Positions 35,887 to 45,075 of a stretch of 64,000 nt of DNA are shown here, in pieces. The stretch comes from Seriola aureovittata (lineage: Eukaryota > Chordata > Actinopteri > Carangiformes > Carangidae). The position numbers and the translations under genes were made by a program. The stretch covers positions 1,781,001-1,845,000 of the forward strand of contig NC_079380.1 of the NCBI RefSeq assembly GCF_021018895.1. Reading direction: 5' to 3'. How positions within the stretch are numbered: the stretch's first letter is position 1; every line of letters begins with the position of its first letter. The notes beneath the pieces are model-generated. The model searched no databases. It saw only the letters and a list, made by a program, of their open reading frames with translations, and had not been told where the DNA came from.

Positions 35887-37452
35887 ATGCAGCCGACCGG
35901 GCTGGAGCAGCTGACTCGCCGGCACGGCGTGAAGCTGAACCCGGCGGTGAGCTGCTCCGTGGAGGACTGCAGCCTGGCGGTCGGGGCGCTCGTCGGGTAC
36001 GAGAGCGTGAAATCTGCGTCCAGGATGAACAACGGGGTTGTTATCTTCCTGGACCAGATCGACAAGGTGAACACTGTGGTTGAGCAGGGGGTTGTGATCA
36101 GAGACACCTTTGTTCAGGTGGTGCCTCTGACCACCCCCTCAAAAAAAGTTATCTTGTCCAGAGTCCCTCCCTTTGTTAGCAACGAAATGCTAAAAAGGGA
36201 GCTAGCAAGGCATGGGCAGCTAATGTCTCCCATCAGACTGCTCCCTCTAGGCTGTAAATCTCCCCAACTGAAGCACGTGTTGTCCTTCAGAAGACAAGTC
36301 CAGATGGTTCTGAGGAACAGTTCTGAGGAGCTTAACATAAGCCTGAAGTTCAGAGTTGATGACTACGACTATGTTGTTTTTGCAACGTCAGAAACTATGA
36401 AATGTTTCAGTTGTGGGAAGGAGGGCCACCTTATCCGGTCCTGTCCAAAAAAACAGGGTTTCTCAGGTTCTGGTGGGGCCAGTTCGGCTCCTGCTGGTTC
36501 TGGTGGGACTGACTCGGCTCCTACTGGTTCTGGTGGGACCGATTCGGCTCCTGCTGGTTCCGGTGGGACCGATTCGGTTCCTGCTGGTCCCGGTGGGACC
36601 GAGTCGGCTCCTGCTGGTTCCGGTGGGACCGATTCGGTTCCTGCTGGTGCCGGTGGGACCGATTCGGCTCCTGCTGGTTCTGGTGGGGCCGATTCGGTTC
36701 CTGCTGGTTCCGGTGGGACTGATTCGGCTCCTGCTGGTTCCGGTGGAGCCGATTCGGTTCCTGCTGGTTCCGGTGGGACCGATTCGGCTCCTGCTGGTTC
36801 CGGTGGAGCCGATTCGGCTCCTGCTGGTTCCGGTGGGACCGAGTTGGTTCCTGCTGGTTCTGGTGGGGCCAATATTACTGTTGGAGCAGATTATAATTCT
36901 GGTTCTGTCTCTGAAAGTTTTATTAGTGGGCCTGCGGTGGAGGCCAGTAAACAGGCCGACACTGCTGGTGACCCGGCCCTCTTACAGGACGAGTCACAGG
37001 AAGTGGAATTGTGTTTGGAAGGTGACGAGGAACAGATGATTGTGGAAGAGGTTCCACAAGAAAAAAAGAGGAAGTCAGTGGACATCAATAGATCTACAAG
37101 TAAAAACAAAAAACTTTCCCAAGAGCTTTTGAGCGACTGTGAAAGTTATGTAGATAATGATGAAGATGTTGATGATGATGATGAAGAGGCTCTTACTTCC
37201 TCACAATCCTTTTTACGAAAGAAGGGAGGTTACTCCCTCGCAAGCATAAAAAAGTTCCTCCAAGACACCAAGGGAGCGAGGAATGTAAAAGTAGAGAAGG
37301 TCTTTCCAGACCTCCGTCTCCTCCTGGACTCTCTGAAAGCTTTTCAGAGGAGTCCTGGTGTTCTTGGGGAACAGGCCTTCACGGATCAGGAGAATTTCAG
37401 AATCAAAAAACTTGTTTTGAAAGTTAAAAAACAGCTCAACACAGATGATTAG
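35887..37452 (+). CDS. LINE ORF1: gag-like zinc-knuckle protein with internal decapeptide repeats
   Basis: 521 codons from the ATG at 35887. The frame is open further upstream to 35719, but that part lies in the GC-rich leader and is probably untranslated. N-terminal RNA-binding-like region (about residues 1-170), then a CCHC knuckle CFSCGKEGHLIRSC, then about 13 copies of a ten-residue G-G-T-D-S-A-P-A-G-S repeat (36470-36870). An acidic, Lys-rich C-terminal part follows. It is expected to bind element RNA and chaperone insertion. The equivalent ORF1 in cassettes 2, 4 and 5 has a Pro/Ser/Thr-rich stretch instead of the repeats. Start choice is inferred. Confidence 0.75.
   Translation: MQPTGLEQLTRRHGVKLNPAVSCSVEDCSLAVGALVGYESVKSASRMNNGVVIFLDQIDKVNTVVEQGVVIRDTFVQVVPLTTPSKKVILSRVPPFVSNEMLKRELARHGQLMSPIRLLPLGCKSPQLKHVLSFRRQVQMVLRNSSEELNISLKFRVDDYDYVVFATSETMKCFSCGKEGHLIRSCPKKQGFSGSGGASSAPAGSGGTDSAPTGSGGTDSAPAGSGGTDSVPAGPGGTESAPAGSGGTDSVPAGAGGTDSAPAGSGGADSVPAGSGGTDSAPAGSGGADSVPAGSGGTDSAPAGSGGADSAPAGSGGTELVPAGSGGANITVGADYNSGSVSESFISGPAVEASKQADTAGDPALLQDESQEVELCLEGDEEQMIVEEVPQEKKRKSVDINRSTSKNKKLSQELLSDCESYVDNDEDVDDDDEEALTSSQSFLRKKGGYSLASIKKFLQDTKGARNVKVEKVFPDLRLLLDSLKAFQRSPGVLGEQAFTDQENFRIKKLVLKVKKQLNTDD
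36470..36870 (+). repeat. 30-base minisatellite within LINE ORF1
   Basis: About 13 in-frame copies of a 30-base unit (GGTGGGACCGATTCGGCTCC and 10 more bases), with variants swapping Ala/Val and Thr/Ala codons. Confidence 0.9.
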
Positions 37453-37516
37453 TTTCAATAAGTTTGTGAATCTATTTTTTTGTTATTTAGTTGTTGTGCC
37501 ACATCTTTTATGTTTC

Positions 37517-39880
37517 ATGGGAAGTATTAAAGTAGGAAGCTTAAACCTGAATGGGGCCAGAGATGAGAGGAAACGGGCGTCCTTGTTTAAGCTAATTTCC
37601 CTGAAAAAGCTAGATGTGGTTTTCCTCCAGGAGACACACAGCACTGATGATAATGAAGTAAACTGGAATAAAGAGTGGGAAGGCAGAACCTTCCTGAGCC
37701 ACAAGTCCAGTACCAGCTGTGGAGTGGGAATACTCTTCTCCAAGAACTTCATGCCTCAGTCAGTTATATCTGAAGAGGTCATTAAAGGTCATCTGTTAAA
37801 AATAACAGCAGATTATGAAAATATAAAAATGATATTTATTAATATTTATGCTCCTGTTTTAGGAACAGAAAGGTTAAGTGTTTTAGATGTATTAAATGAT
37901 GTAATTGAAAATTGTAATAATGAAGGGTATTTATTTATTGGGGGGGATTTCAACTGCACTGTAAACAGTGAGTTGGATAGGAACCACCCCGAGCCTCATC
38001 CTGCCTCCCGCAGCCGCCTGCTCCGCCTGATCCAGGCCCATGAGCTGATGGACGTGTGGAGGGGCTTTCATCGGAAGCAGAAGCAGTATACATGGTGCCA
38101 TGTGAAAGACAACTCACTGTCCATGGCAAGACTAGATAGGTTTTATTGTTTTAGACATCATTTTAATGTTTTTAAAGGTTGCAACATTTCTCCGATTGGA
38201 TTTTCTGATCACTCTCTTTTAACAGCCTCTGTTTTTATAAATAATGTAAAAGCCAACAGTGCCTACTGGCATCTCAACATATCTCTTTTAGAGGACAGAA
38301 AGTTTAAAGAAATATTTAAGTTCTTTTGGGAGGCCCACCAAAGAGCAAAGGCTGATTTTAAGTCCTTGCAACAGTGGTGGGATGTTGGGAAAATAAAGAT
38401 AAAACAATTTTGCATGGATTATACAAAGAACATCACAAAAACCTTGGAAAACTCAGTGAGAATACTTGAGACCGAAGTGGAGAAGCTCCAACAAGTAGCT
38501 GAAGCTACTGGAGACCCTCGGTGCTCTGAGTCTTTAGCAGGGAAAAAGTCAGCCCTGAACAAGCTGCTGAGCGTATCCGCTCAGGGGGCTCTGGTCAGAT
38601 CTCGTTTTAGAAACGTAGCAATGATGGATGTCCCATCACACTTTTTCTTTGGCCTAGAAAGGAAGAATGGTCAGAAACGTTTTATTCACAGCCTGAGGTC
38701 TGAAACGGGTCAGGTTCTGACCAACCATGAGGACATCTGTAAACGTGCTGTTGGGTTTTATAAGGAGCTGTTTAAATGTGAGCATCAGGAGGAGCAGGAA
38801 GTGTCCAAGGGTTTTTATGAAGGTCTCCCTCAGGTGGAACCTCTAAGTAATAAAGACCTGGAGGCGGCTCTGTCCTCTGAGGAGCTCCATGCCGCTCTGC
38901 AGGGTATGCAGAGCGGGAAAGCTCCTGGCATAGACGGTCTGCCTGTGGACTTCTATAAGGCCCTGTGGTCGGTAGTGGGGGGGGATTTGCTCTCCGTGCT
39001 GAATGAGAGTCTGGCTGGAGGGCGTCTGCCTCTCAGCTGCAGGAGGGCGGTCCTCACCCTGCTGCCCAAGAAGGGAGATCCACAGAGGATCGAGAATTGG
39101 AGGCCGGTGTCGCTGCTGTGCAGCGACTATAAGCTCCTCTCTAACCCTAACCCTAAAAACTGTGTGAGTCCGTTTTTAAACAATAAAACATCCTCTAAGC
39201 TGCCATTTTTTAAAGCAAATGGCAAGTTGTTGTACGGGCTGATAGTCAAGTTTTTAAACAAGGAAAAGCTGAGTGGGAGAGCAGACACCCCCTGGAGGGC
39301 TCACCTGGGTCTGAGGGGGGGGGCTGGGCCTGAGTGGAGGGCGCTCTATAAACCTCCTCCGACAAAGAGAGCAGCCGACCTGCAGTGGAGGCTGCTGCAC
39401 GGGATCGTGGCTGTAAACGCCTTTGTCTCAGTGATCAGTCCCACTGTCAGCTCTGACTGTCCCTTCTGCAGCAGTCGTGAAACAGTCTTCCACTGTTTCT
39501 CGGACTGCAGCAGACTGCTGCCTCTGTTCTCTCTGCTGGGGAGGCTCTTAAATCTGATGGGGGAAATTTTTAATATTCAAATGTTTGTCTTTGGCTACAG
39601 GTTCTCCAGCAAAATAAAAAACAAATGCCAGCTCATAAATTTCCTTTTGGGGACGGCAAAGATGGCCGTCTATATGAGCCGGAAAAACAGGCTGGAGAAC
39701 CTGGCAGATGATGATGCAGTTTTTATTTTTGTAAAATGCCTGAAAGCGCGTTTAAAGATTGATTTTAATTATTATATGATGATGCAAGATGTAGAGACCT
39801 TCTGCAATATATGGAGTTTTAATAATGTACTCTGCTCTGTTGTAGACGACCAACTGATCTATGGAAATGTGTTGATGTGA
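37517..39880 (+). CDS. LINE ORF2: endonuclease and partial reverse transcriptase, palm deleted in frame
   Basis: 788 codons from the ATG at 37517; an in-frame ATG at 37445 overlaps ORF1 by 8 bases. The N-terminal AP-type endonuclease is complete by motif: SLNLNGARD, FLQETHS, GGDFNC, LDRFY, FSDHSLLT. The reverse transcriptase starts normally (GKAPGIDGLPVDFYKA, CRRAVLTLLPKKGD, NWRPVSLLCSDYKLLS), then jumps at 39141-39156 to the C-terminal region, so the YADD catalytic motif is missing. The C-terminal C-x2-C-x7-H-x4-C (CPFCSSRETVFHCFSDC) is intact. The frame stays open over the join. Catalytic reverse transcription is not expected. Confidence 0.78.
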   Translation: MGSIKVGSLNLNGARDERKRASLFKLISLKKLDVVFLQETHSTDDNEVNWNKEWEGRTFLSHKSSTSCGVGILFSKNFMPQSVISEEVIKGHLLKITADYENIKMIFINIYAPVLGTERLSVLDVLNDVIENCNNEGYLFIGGDFNCTVNSELDRNHPEPHPASRSRLLRLIQAHELMDVWRGFHRKQKQYTWCHVKDNSLSMARLDRFYCFRHHFNVFKGCNISPIGFSDHSLLTASVFINNVKANSAYWHLNISLLEDRKFKEIFKFFWEAHQRAKADFKSLQQWWDVGKIKIKQFCMDYTKNITKTLENSVRILETEVEKLQQVAEATGDPRCSESLAGKKSALNKLLSVSAQGALVRSRFRNVAMMDVPSHFFFGLERKNGQKRFIHSLRSETGQVLTNHEDICKRAVGFYKELFKCEHQEEQEVSKGFYEGLPQVEPLSNKDLEAALSSEELHAALQGMQSGKAPGIDGLPVDFYKALWSVVGGDLLSVLNESLAGGRLPLSCRRAVLTLLPKKGDPQRIENWRPVSLLCSDYKLLSNPNPKNCVSPFLNNKTSSKLPFFKANGKLLYGLIVKFLNKEKLSGRADTPWRAHLGLRGGAGPEWRALYKPPPTKRAADLQWRLLHGIVAVNAFVSVISPTVSSDCPFCSSRETVFHCFSDCSRLLPLFSLLGRLLNLMGEIFNIQMFVFGYRFSSKIKNKCQLINFLLGTAKMAVYMSRKNRLENLADDDAVFIFVKCLKARLKIDFNYYMMMQDVETFCNIWSFNNVLCSVVDDQLIYGNVLM
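39141..39156 (+). other. Telomere-like repeats at the LINE ORF2 deletion junction
   Basis: CTAACCCTAACCCTAA lies exactly where the reverse transcriptase jumps from K-L-L-S to unrelated C-terminal sequence. Confidence 0.7.
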
Positions 39881-39967
39881 ATCAGATTCTGTGAATCTGT
39901 GATTTTGTTATGAACTGGCACATGTTCAATAACTAGATTTTTTTAAATAAAGTACCTTTAAAAATCA

Positions 39968-39973
<6 letters not shown>

Positions 39974-40017
<44 letters not shown>
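39974..40017 (+). repeat. (TC)n microsatellite upstream of the cassette-3 J
   Basis: About 22 TC units, followed by the same flank (CACCCACCCAGGGTCTGGG) that follows (TC)n in cassette 1. Confidence 0.95.
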
Positions 40018-40021
<4 letters not shown>

Positions 40022-40449
40022 ACCCAGGGTCTGGGTCTCTTCCAGGTCTCTTCCTCTAAAGGAAGTCTTTTCTCACCACTGTCACCAGCTGCTGCTCTTG
40101 GTGTGAATTGTTGGGTCTCTGTAAATAATATTAGAAAGAGAAGGTCTAGACCTGCTCTATTTGAAAAGTACCTTGAGATAACTTCTGTTGTCAATGGGCT
40201 CTATACAAATAAAAGTCACTTGACTTGATGACCAAAGTTCTTCCAGTTGATCCTGAGGGGAGCATCAACGTCTCAACCAATTGAAATGGGAATATTTCTT
40301 GAGATATTTCAGTGTGAAGAAAAAAGAAAAGAGAAGAAGAGACAGTCATGTTGATATGAACATTAGAGAAACACATGATGGAGCTGAAATATGATCCTGG
40401 TTCATAATGTGGACTCCTTCACCTCAGCTGACACATTCAACAGCAGACA

Positions 40450-40477
40450 GGTTTTTGTATCAGTCTCTTTCACTGTG
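40450..40477 (+). other. 12-RSS of the cassette-3 TRGJ
   Basis: Nonamer GGTTTTTGT 40450-40458, 12-base spacer, heptamer CACTGTG 40471-40477. Confidence 0.95.
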
Positions 40478-40526
40478 GGAGACTGGCACTTCATCTTTGG
40501 CTCTGGAACTAAACTGTATGTAACAG
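40478..40526 (+). CDS. TRGJ: T-cell receptor gamma joining segment, cassette 3
   Basis: 49 bases: 16 codons plus one. It reads GDWHFI followed by FGSGTKLYVT. A GTAAGA donor follows at 40527. In phase with the C exon at 41634. Confidence 0.93.
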
Positions 40527-40785
40527 GTAAGAACAAACATTTCTTTTCCTTCACTTGTTTTATTGAAGAAGTGTAAAATGTGTTTGAAGTCACTTTCTGC
40601 TGCTTCACACTTTACATGTTAGTTTGTTCAGAGTTAGTACAAAGTTCCTGATGCAGCCGTTGTTCAATGAAAAAGTTCCATCATTAGTGAAAAGATGTTT
40701 CAATCTCACTGCACAGCACAAGGAATTCTTTATTTCTGCTTGAGCTCCAAAGTTTTTGAAGAGTCCAAAAAGTGTGATATTGGAA

Positions 40786-40872
40786 AATGAATTTAATCCA
40801 TTTTGGAATAAGGCTGTAACATAACAAAATGTGGGTAAAGTGAAAGGGTGTGAATACTTTCCGGATGCACTG
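40786..40872 (+). mobile_element. Tc1-like transposon end remnant in the J-C intron
   Basis: Contains AAGGCTGTAACATAACAAAA, GTGAATACTTTCCGGATGCACTG, the well-known terminal sequence of fish Tc1/mariner elements. Relative to cassettes 1, 2 and 4, about 0.8 kb of intron is missing here and this remnant sits at the join. Confidence 0.7.
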
Positions 40873-41633
40873 AATATTACTGTAAATATTTCTTTCACTA
40901 AAACATGTATTTAGTTTAATGTAAAATTTACCTAAAATTGTTTAAGGTAAATATTTTCATCATAAGATTATAATCAATATTTAATATATTTATCTAATAA
41001 ATAGAATTTAGTACCAATAAATATAATGTTCCAATATGTATACGCAAATAAGTTATACCTAAACCTCCGTAGGTATAAGAAGATAAAAAATACATGCACA
41101 CTTCTTTTATTATTATTATTGTCAGAATACAATGTGTTAAATGTTTTTAGTTTTTTTGTGTTAGCAATAAAATTCAGTAAAATTATTTATATCATGCAAT
41201 ATTCGGTTAATACTGTTTAACTAACTGTCATATTTTAAATAATGGTAATAATGTCTTTTTGTTAAAAAAAATAACCTAAAAATATTGTAAATACATTAAT
41301 ATAATATCATGAAGACACATATATTCTGAGCTGATGATTTATAAAAGTGAAATATGAATATAAAGAATTGAAAGAGTGTTTCCATCTTTGACTTTGTTGA
41401 ACTTGATCTTTCTCTGATGATATACATCATATATAAGCATGAAATATAGCAGAGGAAATCTATGTGAAGGTGAATCCAGTATATGTGGGACCTTTGTGCT
41501 GTATTGATGAGTAGTTTAGTGATCAGAGTCCATGTAGTTTCCAGGATCAGACTGAATGCAGTGCAGTGCTGGAAGCTGCTGTTGACTGTGTGAATGTGTG
41601 TCTGTGCTGCTTGTTGCTGCTGTCAAACTTCAG
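40873..41633 (+). other. Rest of the J-C intron, cassette 3
   Basis: AT-rich sequence shared with the other cassettes, ending in the acceptor before 41634. No gene seen. Confidence 0.7.
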
Positions 41634-42221
41634 ATGAGGCCGTAGTGAAGCCCGTGGTGAGCGTGTACCCAGCAGCACCCAGAGCCCACCCTGAGGGGAA
41701 GAGCTCCCTGCTGTGTCTGGCCTCAGCCATGTCTCCTCCTCTGGTCCAGTTCTCCTGGAAAAGACAGAAGGAGGATGGTCCTCTGGAGGAGCTGAAACCT
41801 GATGATGGAGAGCAGCTGGAGCTCAGAGAGTCAGGACGCACCGCCGCCATCAGGGTGGTTGATCGGGACGCCTTCTACACATATAAATACCGCTGCTACG
41901 TCAAGCACGAGGGCGGCACAGTGGAGGCCCAAGCACAACAAGGTGATGAAGGCTTGCTGACTGTGTTGAGCAGTGATTCAGCTTCATGTGGAGACGCTGT
42001 CAAAGAGAGCAGAGCAGCAGAGCACTGACTGATTTCTTTTTCAATCCTTTTCAGTTGCAGTGGTTCCCCTGGATCCTCTCCAGCCTCAGTGCAGGGTGAA
42101 GCTGCTCTGTCTGCTCTACACAGTGCTGATAGTGAAGAGTCTGGTGTACTGCTGTGGACTCTCTCTGCTGATGATCCTCACAAACAAGGGACCGTCCACC
42201 AGCTGCACACATGCTGACTGA
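41634..42221 (+). CDS. TRGC: T-cell receptor gamma constant region, cassette 3 (two exons, hinge exon missing)
   Basis: Exons at 41634-41942 and 42061-42221. The Ig domain has the usual framework (SSLLCLAS, FSWKRQ, YRCYVKH), but a patch after GRTAAI reads RVVDRDAFYTYKY instead of LLIHQPENSTYKY, removing the N-x-T site. The 75-base connecting-peptide exon with its Cys is absent. Exon 1 joins the membrane exon directly with phase kept (split codon becomes Val). The membrane exon keeps VLIVKSLVY and has GPSTSCTHAD near the tail. A human parallel is TRGC2, which lacks the inter-chain Cys; here loss is by whole-exon deletion. The poly(A) signal is at 42599-42604. Confidence 0.87.
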
Positions 42222-45075
42222 CTGTTTTCTGCTGGCCTTTTCTCACCATCAAATCTCATCACTTCATCTCATTTATCTCTTTGATCACTGTTCACAAATT
42301 TAAGACAAATGTATCTTTATATTCACAGGTTAGATACAGTCTGTCTACTAATATAAAAACATATGGAGACATACATTATATTTTTACTTGTCAAATTTGC
42401 ATTTTTCATTATTTCTTTATTTTGATGCTGTATTTTTTTCCACTTTTAATTGTGGCTTGTGTAATCAGCTGCTTGGCAGATATTTATGTTATTTTTTTCT
42501 CTCCTTCTTTCATTTTATATCTTATATTTTTTATATCATTTTTTTTAACTTACTTTTCTTACTGATTTTCTTTGAGCTTTGAAGCAAATCATCAGAGAAA
42601 TAAAGAACTTGCTGTAGTAAATTTTCACAAAAGATACTATGCATTATAAATATACTGAATGTTAAACTGTAATAATCCATTGGAATATCTGTACTCACAA
42701 CTGAGCTCAGATCTGTATGTGAACCTGCCTTTACTGAAGTAGGATTGTTACAGAATGGAACCTGGAGGGAATAAAGTAAAGAAATGTTGTGAAGGGCCTG
42801 GGAGCGATGGTGTTGGAGCAGCAGCTGTAGCGAGGCCCAGGTTGAGGATAGACGTGGGCCTTAGGTTTAGGGTGGGGGAGGGGCTGTTGTTTTGTATGTG
42901 TGACATTTGTGTGTTTGTGTTTAAAATTACAAAAAAAAAACCTAAAAACCAATCCTTTAATTTAGGCTCTTACTATTAAATACTTTTCTGTTTGGTTATT
43001 AATATTTTTAGTCTCCTCTTTGTCTGTGTCGGACTATTTAATTATTTATTATTATAATAAAGACGTCCACCAACACAGTGATAAATTCCACAGTTGTATT
43101 CTCCATACTCTCATGTTCAGCCTTCAGTTTGTAATTTGTCTCGTGTGAACGCGCTAAACACTGAAAACACTGTTAGAATCAGTGTCAGCTGATAAACCTG
43201 GACCTGAGCAGATTGAAGGATCTTTAACCTCTAACATTAAACTTGAACATTAACCATCTTTTACAACTGTGTGAGTGTGGATGTAAAACTCTACACTGAT
43301 GACACTGTTGTTTACGCACAAATAAAACAGCAGGCAAGTAACTTCAACTTCATATCAAGTTAGAAACATGAAATCATTTCGTGGACATTTGAAATTTATA
43401 GTTAAAGTTAAATATGAGACTTTATTCACAAAGTACTTTAAATAAATACAAATGTACATATATGACATTATTTCCAAGCTACTGAAAGTCTGTGTAACAT
43501 TACACAGATGCTTCCTGCAATGACTCGTTAGCAGAGCGGATGGTTGTAGCTGTCATTGTGTTATTAAAGTGAAAAGCCACAGCTAACGGTGTGGAGGCTG
43601 CAGAGCAGAAACCCACACAGCCCGTCTGCTGCAGGAGAGGAAGTGTTGATTCGCTGTCAACAGTTTTTTATGAGTCCTAACAACCACTGAGAGCAGATTG
43701 ATATCTGCTGCTGTGCACACTCAGGAACCCCCCCCCCCCTCTGTAGTTTGTCTCTTAGTGACACTTTTTTCCACTGAGCCCTCCACCCACACAGAGTTCA
43801 ACTGAGCCCAGAGACCCACAGAGACCACCTGCCTGGAGGTCTCATGTGTCACATGCTTTTATGGGGATTTGGACTTTTAGCAACCAGAGGTCACTTTACA
43901 GTTGACACTGCCAACAAGTGCTCCTACATAACTGACACAGGTTGTTTGTCAGGACCCTCCAACATGACACAAATGAGAGTTTTCTGATCTGACGTCTCTA
44001 GACTTTGAACAAAGACCAGTTTGAATTTCTGCACTTGTTGAATTGCTGAAGTAAAAGTAATTGTATCATTTTAAACACGTTTAAAATTATTTTTTGAGTG
44101 TGAAAAAAAAAATGTAATCAACTCATAAATGATGTCCTATTGTATATGTAACATTACAGACACTCTCAGTAGCCGGAAATAATACCAGATATGTTCATTT
44201 GTAATCATTTTCAGTAGTTTGTAAATAATGAAATGAAATAAATGTGTAATTTCGTTGTAACAGTATATGAATTTGCAGTAACAGTTAGTGCTGTTTTATT
44301 TGTGTGTGTGTGTCATCTGTGTAGTGTCTTACATCTAAAGTGACACTATTGTAAAAGATGGTTAATGTTCAAGTGAAATGTTAGAAACACACAACACTGA
44401 TCCTTTGGAAAAATCCACACCCACACCTACATGACTGTGTATGAAAGCTGTGTGTTTGTGTTTGCTGTTCTTGGTTTGGCTTCGTTCTCCTAGTTAGGCT
44501 GTTTGCTTATATTTGTATCTTCCTCTATATTTGTTCTCAGAGCTTTATTAAAGTTTACTGAGAGCTGTTTACAGCCGTACTCAAATTACTTGTACGTGTC
44601 ACTGTATCTGACAAATATAGTCGAGTCTGTTTCTAATATAATAAATCCATAAAAACAGGATGTTTATAATAAACAGAAACTGTGATTTATTCATTTATTG
44701 AGAATGTTACAATGAATGAATTTGACAAACCAGCCACACTCTGCAGAAAGTATTAAAAAGAAACATGAGAACAGAAAACAACAATAATCAGTTGAATATT
44801 TACCAGACAACTAATGACTACGCTTCATTTTCTATTAATATACAAGTCACAATTAAAAGTGGATGTAGAACATCAACAAAAGGACAGAATTTAAACTCAG
44901 TTACTCCAAATATATGTGTGTGATATATGATATATGTATTTATTATTAGTAGACAGACTGTATCTAACCTGTGAATATAAAGATACATTTGGCTTAAATT
45001 TGTGAACAGTGATCAAAGAGATAAATGAGATGAAGTGATGAGATTTGATGGTGAGAAAAGGCCAGCAGAAAACAA
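42222..45075. other. Spacer between the tail-to-tail TRGC genes of cassettes 3 and 4
   Basis: No gene seen. It corresponds to the 4.1-7.9 kb spacer read in reverse: its left end resembles the cassette-2 side and its right end the cassette-1 side. Inverted arms CTTGAACATTAACCATCT (43242) and the reverse at about 44356-44373 flank the conserved centre. The LTR-like insertion of the other spacer is absent. Confidence 0.75.
43565..44030. promoter_or_regulatory. Candidate TRG enhancer in the C-C spacer of cassettes 3 and 4
   Basis: Reverse copy of 5800-6260. AGGAAGTG at 43638-43645 (Ets-like), TGACGTC at 43990-43996 (CRE-like) and CTTTGAACAAAG at 44003-44014 (TCF/LEF-like) are all kept in the same order and spacing. 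Confidence 0.4.

Larger units (their letters stand above)
35711..39973 (+). mobile_element. Tx1/L1-like LINE with both ORFs open, inserted in (TC)n
   Basis: The element has a 5' untranslated part (35711-35886), ORF1 (35887-37452), ORF2 (37517-39880, open upstream to 37445) and a 3' tail with AATAAA near 39947, ending in A-rich bases against (TC)n. (TC)n lies on both ends, as expected if the element inserted into the microsatellite. Its reverse-transcriptase core is deleted, so it cannot move on its own. Confidence 0.85.

Noticed and set aside
36470..36870. Regular repeats considered as a CRISPR-like array
   Set aside because: Units are contiguous without spacers and encode an in-frame peptide repeat in a eukaryotic LINE.
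36369..36872. Proline-rich minus-strand frame opposite LINE ORF1
   Set aside because: Mirror of the 30-base minisatellite; antisense shadow.
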